This document shows positions 34,698 through 43,529 of a stretch of DNA of 64,000 nt, in pieces. The DNA lies in the NCBI RefSeq assembly GCF_014161445.1, contig NZ_JABBXA010000011.1, positions 124,001-188,000 on the forward strand, read 5' to 3'. Source of the DNA: Microbispora sp. H13382. Lineage in GTDB: Bacteria > Actinomycetota > Actinomycetes > Streptosporangiales > Streptosporangiaceae. The notes below the pieces were generated by a model. The model was not told the DNA's origin. It saw nothing but the letters and a program-made list of their open reading frames with translations, and searched no databases. The first letter of the stretch is position 1. Each line of letters begins with the position of its first letter. Made by a program: the position numbers and the translations under genes.

Positions 34698-36821
34698 ATG
34701 GCGCGATTGTTCTACCCTGCCGCCCGGCGCGGCGACGTGGTGGAGAATCTGTTCGGAAATCCCGTGCCCGATCCCTATCGCTGGCTGGAAGACGGCGATG
34801 ACGCGCGCGTGCGGGAGTGGGTCGCGGCCCAGGACCGTCTCTTCCGCACCCACCGCGAGCAATGGCGTGACAAGGAATCCTGGGCGTCTTCCGTGGCCGA
34901 GGTGTCCTCCTTCGGCGTGTCGGAGCCCCCGATGGTGCGGGGCCCGGTCATGTTCCTCGCCGAGCAGCGGCGCGGGGACGAGCAGCGGCGCCTGCTCGTC
35001 GTCGACGCCGAGGGCGGCAGGCGGGTGCTGGTCGACCCGATGGAGGCCGATCCGTCCGGTCACACCGGGCTGTACGCCTGGTGGCCGTCCCGTGAGGGGG
35101 AGCGGGTGGCCGTGCAGATGGAGATCGCCGAGCAGCCCGGCAGCGACGTCGTCGTGCTGGACGTGCGTACCGGCGAGGTCGTGGACGGGCCCTTGCCGCG
35201 TGCCCGCAACACCTCGCTCGCCTGGTTGCCGGGAGGGGACGCGTTCTACTACGTCAGCCGTGTTCCCGACGAGGAACTGGCCTCCGGCGACATGCGGCTG
35301 CACCGGCGGGTGCGGTTGCACCGGATCGGTGCGCCCTGGCAGGCCGACACGGTGGTGTTCGGCGGCGAGGACGCCCCCGACCACTATTACGGGCTCACGG
35401 TCAGCCCCGACGGCCGTCATCTGGCCGTCACCGCGGCGGCCGGGCCCGCCCCGCGAAACGACGTGTACGTGGCCGAACTCGCCGATCCGGAAGCTCCGAG
35501 CTTCGTCAAGGTCGTGGACGGAGACGCCGTCCGCGCGCGGGTGCTCCCGCGCTTCCTCGCGGACGGCCGTCTGCTGCTGGTCACCGATTACCAGGCGCCG
35601 TGCGGCCGCGTCTGCCTGGCGGACCGGCACGACACCGGCCCGGGAGCCTGGCGCACGCTGGTGCCCGAAGATCCTGAGGCCCCCTTGGACGAGTGCCTGG
35701 TCCTGGACGGCCCGGCGCTCGCCCGGCCCCTCCTGCTGGTGGCGCGCGCCCGCCACGGCACCTCCACACTGACACTGCACGACCTGGCCGACGGCCGGCC
35801 GCTCGCCGATCTGCCCCTTCCCGGCGCGGGCATCGTGTCATCCCTGCGTACGAGCGTCCCGCCCGGGCACCAGGCGTGGTTCAGCTACTGCGACGCGACC
35901 ACGCCCCCCACCATCTATCGGTACGACGCCGTCCGCCGGAGGGCGGAACGGGAAGCCGGCGCGGCGACGGCCGGGAACACCCCGGCGATCCACAGCCGCC
36001 GTGTCCGCTACCGGGCCGGTGACGGCACCGCGATAACGCTCTTCCTGTTCACGGCGGACGAGGAAGACCGGGGCCCGCGTCCCACCCTCCTGTACGGCTA
36101 CGGCAGCTTCGGCATGCCGATGCGCCCGTGGTTCTTCCCCCTGGCGGCCGCATGGGTCGGCGCCGGCGGGACGTACGCGGTCGCCTGCGTGCGCGGAGGC
36201 GGCGAAGAGGGCCAGCGCTGGCACGACGCCGGGCGCGGGCCGCACAAGCACCGCGCGGTCGGCGACTTCAACGACGCCGCGGCCTGGCTCATCGAGACCG
36301 GCGTGACCACCGCCGACCAACTGGCGATCTATGGTCAGTCAGCCGGGGGTCTCCTGGTCACCGCCGCCGCCGTGCGGCGGCCGGACCTGTACGCCGCTGT
36401 CGTCGCCGAAGGCCCGCTGTGCGACATGGTGCGCTACGAACGGTTCGGCCTGGGATGCACCTGGACCGATGAGTTCGGCAGCGCCTCCCGGCCCGAACAG
36501 CTCCAATGGCTGCTCAGGTACTCGCCCTATCACCACGTCACGCCCGGAGTCCGCTATCCCGCGTTCCTGCTCACCGGCGCGGTGACCGATCTGCAGACAG
36601 GAGAGGCCCACGTCACCAAGATGTGCGCGGCCCTCCAGCACGCCACCAGCGGTGACCGGCCGATCCTCATGCGCAGGGAACCCGACACCGCCCACGCCGC
36701 CTCGCCCGCGAGCAAGGAACGCGCCCTGACCGCGGACATCCTGGCCTTCGCCGGTGAACACACCGGCCTGTCACCGGGACGGACGGCCGTACGTCTTCAC
36801 GAGACGGCCGCGGAACGGTGA
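34698..36821 (+). CDS. Prolyl oligopeptidase family serine peptidase (S9A)
   Basis: 707 aa, close to the usual 690-710. The N-terminal PVPDPYRWLEDGDDARVREW and beta-propeller are followed by the alpha/beta-hydrolase domain with GQSAGGLLV (Ser548), GAVTDLQTG (Asp631) and DTAHAAS (His666), a complete triad spaced as in known enzymes. Cytoplasmic, cleaves short peptides after Pro. The nucleophile context is GQSAGG, where classical enzymes have GGSNGG, and the DxRV after the Asp is changed, so it belongs to a divergent branch. The short ORF just upstream may be a substrate or regulator. The 3' end overlaps the convergent DUF916-like gene by 25 bp. Confidence 0.9.
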   Translation: MARLFYPAARRGDVVENLFGNPVPDPYRWLEDGDDARVREWVAAQDRLFRTHREQWRDKESWASSVAEVSSFGVSEPPMVRGPVMFLAEQRRGDEQRRLLVVDAEGGRRVLVDPMEADPSGHTGLYAWWPSREGERVAVQMEIAEQPGSDVVVLDVRTGEVVDGPLPRARNTSLAWLPGGDAFYYVSRVPDEELASGDMRLHRRVRLHRIGAPWQADTVVFGGEDAPDHYYGLTVSPDGRHLAVTAAAGPAPRNDVYVAELADPEAPSFVKVVDGDAVRARVLPRFLADGRLLLVTDYQAPCGRVCLADRHDTGPGAWRTLVPEDPEAPLDECLVLDGPALARPLLLVARARHGTSTLTLHDLADGRPLADLPLPGAGIVSSLRTSVPPGHQAWFSYCDATTPPTIYRYDAVRRRAEREAGAATAGNTPAIHSRRVRYRAGDGTAITLFLFTADEEDRGPRPTLLYGYGSFGMPMRPWFFPLAAAWVGAGGTYAVACVRGGGEEGQRWHDAGRGPHKHRAVGDFNDAAAWLIETGVTTADQLAIYGQSAGGLLVTAAAVRRPDLYAAVVAEGPLCDMVRYERFGLGCTWTDEFGSASRPEQLQWLLRYSPYHHVTPGVRYPAFLLTGAVTDLQTGEAHVTKMCAALQHATSGDRPILMRREPDTAHAASPASKERALTADILAFAGEHTGLSPGRTAVRLHETAAER

Positions 36822-37831
36822 GGAACCCGCCCCGGACGGCCACCGGCCTTACGACGGCGCCGGGCGGCCAGGGCCGCGACGACGAGTCCGCAGACGACGA
36901 GGAGGACGAGCAGCAGCGTCCACGGCGGGGTCCACGCGTGCGTGGTGCTCTCGACGGCGGCGAGCGGGGCGACCGAGCCCGCCGCGTCGGTGAGCAGCGG
37001 GACGAGGGAGACCGTCCCCGTCAGTCTCAGCGCGGGCGTCACCCCGCGGACCGGTACGGAGACCTTCCAGGTGTCGCCCGGGAGCAGCTGGGGCGAGTCG
37101 TCGATGTGTCCAGCCTCGGCGTGCCAGCGCCCGAAGGGCCCGGACACGGACACCGTCTGACGAGCGGTGAGAACGCTGTTGCCGTCGTTGCGGATCGTGT
37201 AGGTGACGGTGGCGTCGCCCTTCCCCAGCGGATTGGGCGTGCCCGAATAACCGACGTGCAGGTTCTCCACCGACAGGCTCGGCTTGAGCTCTCCGCCCAC
37301 GCGCAGGCGGATCCGGATGCCGAGGCGGCGCCCGTCCGCCGCGCCGGCCGAGGCCGGTGAGGTGACGATGCCGCCCATGTACTCGCCGGGCGCGGCGTCC
37401 TGCGGAAGAGCGACCGTGAACGGCACCTCGGCCGACTCCCCGGGCGGGACCGTGACGTCGGGGCGGTCCGTGCGGACCCACGCACCCACCCCGGCCGGTT
37501 TCGCGTCCCTGCCGCGCAGGTCGAGCCGGCCCTGCTCCGTGGTGAACCCGTCCGCGGCGTACACGGCCAGGTGGAGCGGGGTCGTGCCGCGGTTGGCGAT
37601 CACGAGTCCGTCCTGGAGCCGCCCGCCCGGGTCCAGGGTGTAGCTGTAGTTCCGCCGGCCGGATCCGAAGTCGTTGGAGGCGGTGGTGACCGTCCAGGAG
37701 GCCTCGCCGTCCGCCGCCGCCGCGGGGGCCGCCCCCACGTCGAGGAGGGCGAGCGTGGCGAGCAGCACCACGGCGACGGCCCGGGCGAGGGAGCCTGCCG
37801 CGCTTGTCGCGGGCGGTCTGAGCGGGTGCAT
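36797..37831 (-). CDS. DUF916/WxL-type surface protein with C-terminal membrane anchor
   Basis: 344 aa. Signal peptide (RAVAVVLLATLALLDVGAAPAAAA), then beta-rich Ig-like domains with LDPGGRLQDGLVIANRGTTP and PPGESAEVPFTVALPQDAAPGEY as in DUF916/DUF3324 cell-surface proteins, and a C-terminal helix TLLLVLLVVCGLVVAALAA plus RRRRK stop-transfer. Anchored outside the cell, probable peptidoglycan or polymer interaction. Same strand as the phosphoesterase 119 bp upstream, so possibly one operon with it. Confidence 0.8.
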   Translation of the reverse strand: MHPLRPPATSAAGSLARAVAVVLLATLALLDVGAAPAAAADGEASWTVTTASNDFGSGRRNYSYTLDPGGRLQDGLVIANRGTTPLHLAVYAADGFTTEQGRLDLRGRDAKPAGVGAWVRTDRPDVTVPPGESAEVPFTVALPQDAAPGEYMGGIVTSPASAGAADGRRLGIRIRLRVGGELKPSLSVENLHVGYSGTPNPLGKGDATVTYTIRNDGNSVLTARQTVSVSGPFGRWHAEAGHIDDSPQLLPGDTWKVSVPVRGVTPALRLTGTVSLVPLLTDAAGSVAPLAAVESTTHAWTPPWTLLLVLLVVCGLVVAALAARRRRKAGGRPGRVPHRSAAVS

Positions 37832-37950
37832 CTGATTGGTCCTCGGTGGTCTCTTGGGCGGGGACGGGCGACGTGCCGTGGGGCGGGCGTCATGACGACG
37901 CCCACCCCACGGTCGATCGGGGCGAGAGGCCCTACGTCACCCTCGGTCGT

Positions 37951-39474
37951 CTACTGGAGCCAGTCCGACTCGGCGGCGGCCGGTGTGTCCTCGCCGGCCT
38001 TGCCCTCGTTCGTGTGGATCACGACCTTGTCGACGAGGGAGCCGACTTCGGGAGCGGCGGTGGCGCCGTTGTCCGGGCCGCACCACTTCACCTTGCCGAG
38101 CTCCACCGCGGCGTTGGGGGCGGCGCAGGTGCCGCTGCGGATGTTCTCGACCACGAGCTTGTTGCCGCGCACCTGGACCCGCACGTACGTGCGGACGTGC
38201 TCCTGGTTCTCGACCGAGTTGGCCCAGTGGCTCTTGGGGTTCAGCGGGTCGGGGCCGAAGTCCGAGCCCACGACCGGAGCGGTCAGGTCGTAGTACTTCG
38301 AACCCGACGCGGAGTTCGCCGTCACGTAGATGACGCCGCCCGGGCCCTTGGACACCTCGGTGGCGCCCGGCTGCTCGTCCTGGTTCGCCTTCTGACCGTT
38401 CTTGAGCACGTAGCTGCGGGAGTAGCTGTGGTCGTGACCCTGCAGGACCAGGTCGATGCCGAGCTTCGAGAAGGCCGTCGGGAAGTCCTGACGCCGCACC
38501 TTGTTGTCGCCGTCGTTCGCGTGAGCGGCCGGCGAGTAGATCGCGTGGTGGTAGATGAGCACCGTGTGCTTGGCCTTGGCGCCGTGGGCCTTGACGACGT
38601 CGGTGATGTAGCCGACGTGCGCGGCGTCGGCGCCGTTGGAGTAGGCGTTGCTGTTGATGTCGATGAACAGCACGTTCTTGTACATGAACCAGTAGTTGCC
38701 GCCCGACCGGGTGGTCGAGGCGCCGTTGTAGTACGGCGCGGAACGGTCGGTGTTCGGCGTCCAGAAGTGCTGTTCGTACGCCTTACCGCCGACGTCGTGG
38801 TTGCCGATGGTGGCGGCCCACGGGTACTGCCGCAGCTTGTCGGGCGCGAGGAACGCGTCCCACTGCGTCTCGGTGTTGGCGGTCTCGACCTGGTCGCCGC
38901 CGGATACCAGCAGCTCGGCCTTCGGGTTGGCGGCGAGGGCGACGTTCAGGGTGTCCTCCCACCCGGCGCCGTCCTTCGCCACGTTGCCGGACGAGCCGAT
39001 CTGCGGGTCGCCGAAGAACAGGAAGTCGAGGTTGTTGCCGTTGAAGTCCTGGGTCGTGAAGGAGTACGTCGGGGACCAGCTGCCCTCGGTGCCGACCCGG
39101 TAGGCGTACGCGGTGTTCTGCTTCAGGCTGTCGATCGTGGCGTGCGCGTTGTAACCGCCGTTGACGACGTTCGCGGTGACCGTGGCCGCGAACGTGACGG
39201 CGTTCGCGGGGAATTGGCCGTCGACGACCTTGGACGCCGGCGCGACCTGGACCACCTGCGCGGTGCCGGCCGAGGAGTACCACGACACGACGCGCTGCGT
39301 CTCGTCGGCGCCCACGCCAAGGACGACACCGGTGAGCGTCACGCTGTCGGCGTGGGCCGCGGTCGCGAGGCCGCCGCCGAACACGGCGCCGGCGCTGAGG
39401 GCGGCGGCGGTGGCGCTGAGGGCCACCCGGCGCAGGACGTGCCCGGGGCCCTGAGTCCCCTTGTCGAGCTTCAT
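37951..39474 (-). CDS. Secreted purple-acid-phosphatase-like metallophosphoesterase
   Basis: 507 aa from ATG 39474. Signal peptide (RRVALSATAAALSAGAVFG...AAHA). N-terminal Fn3-like domain (about 45-130) then calcineurin-like domain with FFGDPQIG, SGGDQVE, IGNHDVGG, IYHHAIYS and LQGHDHSYSRS, an intact binuclear metal site. Releases phosphate from extracellular esters. Upstream on the minus strand (about 39520-39548) GTTCATCTTCACGACATTGA loosely resembles PhoP-box direct repeats, low confidence. Confidence 0.9.
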   Translation of the reverse strand: MKLDKGTQGPGHVLRRVALSATAAALSAGAVFGGGLATAAHADSVTLTGVVLGVGADETQRVVSWYSSAGTAQVVQVAPASKVVDGQFPANAVTFAATVTANVVNGGYNAHATIDSLKQNTAYAYRVGTEGSWSPTYSFTTQDFNGNNLDFLFFGDPQIGSSGNVAKDGAGWEDTLNVALAANPKAELLVSGGDQVETANTETQWDAFLAPDKLRQYPWAATIGNHDVGGKAYEQHFWTPNTDRSAPYYNGASTTRSGGNYWFMYKNVLFIDINSNAYSNGADAAHVGYITDVVKAHGAKAKHTVLIYHHAIYSPAAHANDGDNKVRRQDFPTAFSKLGIDLVLQGHDHSYSRSYVLKNGQKANQDEQPGATEVSKGPGGVIYVTANSASGSKYYDLTAPVVGSDFGPDPLNPKSHWANSVENQEHVRTYVRVQVRGNKLVVENIRSGTCAAPNAAVELGKVKWCGPDNGATAAPEVGSLVDKVVIHTNEGKAGEDTPAAAESDWLQ

Positions 39475-39585
39475 TGCTTTCCATCCATTTGGGGGTATTG
39501 GAGCGATTTGCACGCTTTCGGGATTCAATGTCGTGAAGATGAACATGGGGCGGGCGGACCGTTGCGCTTGCCGGAAGTTGTGATC

Positions 39586-40818
39586 TCAGGCTCCGAGCAC
39601 TCGCTGCACGAACCACACAAGGCCCATCGCGGCCACACCCGCCGCGATCGCCCCGGTCGTCCACAGCCCCGCGATCGGCCGCCGGTGACGCAGCAGGGCG
39701 AGCAGCGGGAAGACGGCGACGATGATCGACAGCTGGACGGCCTCGATGCCCACGTTGAAGACGAGCAGCGACCACAGGAGCGTCCACGACCACGCCTGGT
39801 CGATGCCGAGCGCCGAGGCGAAGCCGAGGCCGTGCACGAGGCCGAAGCAGAAGACCACCGCGAGCCGCGTCCAGCCCGCGCGGTCCAGGCCGAGGTGGCC
39901 GTGACCGGCCGTCTCGAGATCCGTGGCGTGCGATCGGCGCCGCCAGATCCGCCACAGGTGCCAGCCCGCGACGACCGCGATCGACAGGGCGATGACGGGC
40001 TCGACGAACGCCGCCGGCACCTCCACGAGGCCGAGGGCGGCGAGGACGAAGGTCACCGAGTGGGCCAGCGTGAAGGTCGTCGCGGTCAGCACGATCTCGC
40101 GCAGGCGGCGTGACCCCGCGATGAGCGCCAGCAGGAACAGGATGTGGTCGAGTCCGCCGAGCAGGTGCTCGGCCCCGAGCCGGAAGAACTCCCAGAACCG
40201 CTCGAACCAGGACTGCTGCGTGGAGAACGACCGATGCTGGGCGTCGAGGGCCGTGCTCCCGGACTTCAGGTCGAGGTCGTAGGTGACGATCGTCTTGCTG
40301 TCGCGCACGTATCCCTCCGAGCCGGGGAACAGCCCGCTGCGCACCTCGTGCGCCTCGGCGGACTCCGGGCACCGGTAGTCGAGAATCAGCCGCGCGTAGG
40401 GGACGCCCTCGCGTGGCCCGATCGTGAAGCCGCCGTCCCTGACCGGGGCGCACGCCGTGCCGCCGGCGGTGACGCCGAAGCGCTCGGTCACGTACGCGAC
40501 GACCGAGTCGGCGTGGGCGTCGAGCGCGGCGGCCTGCTTAACCGCGTCACCGGCCTCGAACGCCGCGGTGCCCGCTTTGAAGAGCGGGTCGTCCTTCTCG
40601 TAGTCGGCGGCGGAGACGACGAGAAGGTCGTACTCCAGCTGGAGTTCGGCGCGGACGTGCCCGGTCGCGGGCGAGGCGAGGCTGACGTAAACCGTCGAGG
40701 TGAACCCGTGGGCGAGAGCGGGCAGGGCGCCCAGCGGAGCGGAGAGGGCGCTGAACAGGACGGCCACGGCTGCGGCGGCGATGACAGCATAGACACGACG
40801 CCGAGCGGCGGGGGACAT
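39586..40818 (-). CDS. HupE/UreJ family membrane protein
   Basis: 410 aa. Signal-like N-terminal helix, an extracytoplasmic domain of about 200 residues, then six or seven helices beginning with the family motif GAEHLLGGLDHILFLLALI, and HxxxF/GLVHGLGFA. HupE/UreJ relatives are thought to move metal ions such as nickel, but the version with the large outside domain is uncharacterised. It lies 111 bp upstream of, and in the same direction as, the secreted phosphoesterase, whose metal supply it might serve (inference). Confidence 0.85.
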   Translation of the reverse strand: MSPAARRRVYAVIAAAAVAVLFSALSAPLGALPALAHGFTSTVYVSLASPATGHVRAELQLEYDLLVVSAADYEKDDPLFKAGTAAFEAGDAVKQAAALDAHADSVVAYVTERFGVTAGGTACAPVRDGGFTIGPREGVPYARLILDYRCPESAEAHEVRSGLFPGSEGYVRDSKTIVTYDLDLKSGSTALDAQHRSFSTQQSWFERFWEFFRLGAEHLLGGLDHILFLLALIAGSRRLREIVLTATTFTLAHSVTFVLAALGLVEVPAAFVEPVIALSIAVVAGWHLWRIWRRRSHATDLETAGHGHLGLDRAGWTRLAVVFCFGLVHGLGFASALGIDQAWSWTLLWSLLVFNVGIEAVQLSIIVAVFPLLALLRHRRPIAGLWTTGAIAAGVAAMGLVWFVQRVLGA

Positions 40819-40982
40819 ATGACTCCTTTTGGCTTTGGCGTACGAAATCTGCTCGATTGAGATGAACGATCGGTATCTCGGGCGCGAACCGACGAGGAAT
40901 CACGTTCGGCGGACGCGACCTCCGCATCGGACATGGGGTAGGAAATAGGCGCAGTCCCCGCCGCCTTCGAAGGACGATCCCC

Positions 40983-41654
40983 ATGCGCTCTCGGCTTCTG
41001 CCTGCCTGCACCCTGGCCGCGGCAGTCGCGACCGCCCTGCTGGTCAGTGGATGCGGCTCCGGTGACGACTGGTCCCGGCCGCACGCGAAGCCCACCGCCG
41101 TCGGCACCCCGGGCCCCGGGTTCTTCCCGGCGACGTCACCCGCGCCCGAGGCGACGATCACACCCGGGCCCGGCTCCTGGAACGGGGTCCACCCGCCGGA
41201 GGGCTACCGCGTGGTGCTGCTCACCGCGGGGGAGGACCGCCAGACCAGGACGCTGGTGAGCGCGGTGACGGCGTGGGCCGAGGAGGAGCGCGTCAGCCTC
41301 AGGACCGTCACGGCCACGCGGCCGGACCAGTTCGTCCCGAGCATCAGCAGGGCGATGGAGATGAAGCCCGATCTCATCGTGAGCGCCGGCGACGACCTCG
41401 TCGACCCCCTGGCCCTGGTCACCCCCAACCACCTCGACCAGCAGTTCCTCGTGGTCGGTGCGGAGCTGGCCGAGCCCACCGCGAACGTCACCGCCGCCGA
41501 CTGGCCCGGTGCGTCGTTCCGCGGCGAGGGCCTCGGCATGTCCTCGACGTACGACCCGGCCAGCTTCACGCCCGAGCGCGCCGGACGCGCCGTACGAGCC
41601 GGCGTCGCGTCCGTCCTCACCGGCATGACCGGCATCGTCATCTTGCTCGATTAG
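40983..41654 (+). CDS. Putative lipoprotein, periplasmic-binding-like
   Basis: 223 aa. Lipobox ALLVSGC (Cys24), Pro-rich linker, then a Rossmann-like domain (YRVVLLTAGEDRQTRTLVSA, MKPDLIVSAGDDLVDPLALV, QQFLVVGAEL) resembling the BMP/type 1 periplasmic-binding fold but shorter. Divergent from HupE. Ligand unknown. Confidence 0.7.
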   Translation: MRSRLLPACTLAAAVATALLVSGCGSGDDWSRPHAKPTAVGTPGPGFFPATSPAPEATITPGPGSWNGVHPPEGYRVVLLTAGEDRQTRTLVSAVTAWAEEERVSLRTVTATRPDQFVPSISRAMEMKPDLIVSAGDDLVDPLALVTPNHLDQQFLVVGAELAEPTANVTAADWPGASFRGEGLGMSSTYDPASFTPERAGRAVRAGVASVLTGMTGIVILLD

Positions 41655-41842
41655 GGCCGCTCGGGGGTCGGCGGCGGGACGGGCGGCGGCCCAGCGATTA
41701 GCATCCGATCATGACCGGTGACGGCCGACCGGCCCCCCCGGCCGCGTTGGACATCGCCGAGCACCAGCGTCACCCGCACCACGGACCAGCCCCCGCCCCG
41801 CGCGGACCACGCGCGCCGGGCCGTTTCGATCGGGAGTAGACC

Positions 41843-42763
41843 TTGTCGCAGACGACTCAGCCGCCTCAGCCGATGTTCGGCGTCTCCGTGACGCCCACGC
41901 CCGACGTGGCGCTCGTCCGGGAGCTCACGGTCACCGCCGAGCGCCACGGCCTCGACCTCGCCGGCGTGCAGGACCACCCGTACGCGGCGCAGCTGCTGGA
42001 CGCCTTCGCGCTGATCGGTGACCTGCTCGCGCACACCGAGCGGATCCGGTTGTTCCCGGACGTCGCGAACCTGCCGCTGCGCCCGCCGGCCATGATGGCC
42101 CGCACCGCCGCCGCGCTCAACCTGCTCTCGGGCGGCCGATTCGAGCTCGGCCTCGGCGCCGGCGGCTACTGGGACGCCATCGCGGCGATGGGCGTGCCGC
42201 GGCGCTCCCCGGCCGAGGCGCGGCACGCCCTGGAGGAGGCGGTCACGATCATCCGGGGCCTGTGGCGCCCGGGCCGGAGCGTGACCTTCCACGGCAAGTA
42301 CTACGACGTCTCCGGCATCCAGGGCGCCGACCCCGGACCGTCACCCGTACGGATCTGGCTCGGCGCCCAGGGGCCGCGCAGCCTGGCGCAGACCGCGCGG
42401 ATCGCCGACGGCTGGGCGGCGCCGATCCCCTCCTACCTGCCGTACGAGCGCTGGCCGTCGTGCAACGAGATCGTCGACCGGGAGGCGGAGGAGCACGGAC
42501 GCGACCCCCGCTCGATCCTGCGCATCGCCCAGATCCCGGGAGTGGTCACGGCGGGCGGGCGGCCGGGCACGACCCCGCTCCTGCGCACCGGTGCCGAGCC
42601 GCTGCGCGCCGACGCCGACACGTGGGTAACCGAGCTGACCCGCCTCGGCACGGAGCAGCCCTTCGGCGCCTTCGTCTTCTGGCCGGAGGAGCAGTCGGCC
42701 GACCAGGTCAAGCGCTTCGCCGAGGACGTCGTGCCCCGCGTGCGGGACAACCTCGCCCGCTGA
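41843..42763 (+). CDS. LLM class F420-dependent oxidoreductase
   Basis: 306 aa from TTG 41843 with GGGAG upstream (ATG 41873 is an alternative). The luciferase-like (alpha/beta)8 features are clear: AERHGLDLAGVQDHPY, LNLLSGGRFELGLGAGGYW, and VRIWLGAQGPRSLAQTARIADGW. Such proteins usually use F420 in actinomycetes; the substrate cannot be told. No partner genes. The 188 bp upstream hold no gene. Confidence 0.88.
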   Translation: MSQTTQPPQPMFGVSVTPTPDVALVRELTVTAERHGLDLAGVQDHPYAAQLLDAFALIGDLLAHTERIRLFPDVANLPLRPPAMMARTAAALNLLSGGRFELGLGAGGYWDAIAAMGVPRRSPAEARHALEEAVTIIRGLWRPGRSVTFHGKYYDVSGIQGADPGPSPVRIWLGAQGPRSLAQTARIADGWAAPIPSYLPYERWPSCNEIVDREAEEHGRDPRSILRIAQIPGVVTAGGRPGTTPLLRTGAEPLRADADTWVTELTRLGTEQPFGAFVFWPEEQSADQVKRFAEDVVPRVRDNLAR

Positions 42764-42810
42764 GCGCGCGATCCGGGCCACGCGTCCGCCGGTCGGCGGA
42801 CCGTACGCGG

Positions 42811-42872
42811 ACGGGTCACGGAGCCGCGCGGGTCACGGAGACGTGCGGGTCACGGAGACGTGCGGGTCACGG
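42811..42872. repeat. Tandem 17-bp repeats
   Basis: About 3.6 copies of GCGGGTCACGGAGACGT; the copies at 42828-42844 and 42845-42861 are identical, the outer ones are partial or diverged. The array runs into the last codons of the methyltransferase gene, whose stop lies in the repeat. Confidence 0.85.
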
Positions 42873-43493
42873 CCGGACGGCCAGCACCCGGAAGCCGATC
42901 CCGCGCGTCGTCCGCGTCACCGACTCGAGTTCGAAACCGGCCTGTTCCAGGAACGGCCGGGGATCACGGGTGAGGTAGTCGGCCGCGAACCGCACGAACA
43001 GCGGTTCGGCCAGCCGCATCCCGGCCCGGATGACCCGGTTGCTCGACGGCCCGTGCTCGGCCAGCACGAACCGCCCGCCGGGCCTGAGCACCCGGTGGGC
43101 CTCGCGCGCCGCGGCCGCCGGATCCGGGATCGTGCACATCGTGAACGTGGACACCACGGTGTCGGCGACGCCGTCGGCCAGGTCGAGGCGCTGCACGTCG
43201 CCCTGCCGCAGTCGCACCCGCTCACCCAGGCCGGCCCGCGCCGCCCGCCGCCGCGCGAGCTCCAGCATGCGCTCGGACAGCTCGATCCCGACGACCGTGG
43301 TGCCGGCGTCGTACAGCGGGAGGTTGAGCCCGGTGCCGACCGCGATCTCCACGACGTGACCGCTTGCCTGCCCTACGGCCCATTCCCGGCTGCCCGGGAA
43401 AAGACGGCGCTCCTGGGCCAGCATCTGGCTGTCGTACCGATCCGCCATCCGGTCGAACACCCGCCGTACGTCGGCGTCCGTGGTAGGCCGCAT
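42867..43493 (-). CDS. Class I SAM-dependent methyltransferase (UbiE/Menaquinone-like)
   Basis: 208 aa. VVEIAVGTGLNLPLY (motif I), VVGIELSERMLELARRRA, and TVVSTFTMCTIPDP, VLRPGGRFVLAEHG are typical of the Methyltransf_11 group, close to phosphatidylethanolamine N-methyltransferase-like and thiopurine-like enzymes. Substrate unknown. Its stop codon lies inside the 17-bp repeat array. Confidence 0.88.
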   Translation of the reverse strand: MRPTTDADVRRVFDRMADRYDSQMLAQERRLFPGSREWAVGQASGHVVEIAVGTGLNLPLYDAGTTVVGIELSERMLELARRRAARAGLGERVRLRQGDVQRLDLADGVADTVVSTFTMCTIPDPAAAAREAHRVLRPGGRFVLAEHGPSSNRVIRAGMRLAEPLFVRFAADYLTRDPRPFLEQAGFELESVTRTTRGIGFRVLAVRP

Positions 43494-43529
43494 AGATCGA
43501 CCCTACCCAACGGAAACTTCGCGAATGAA

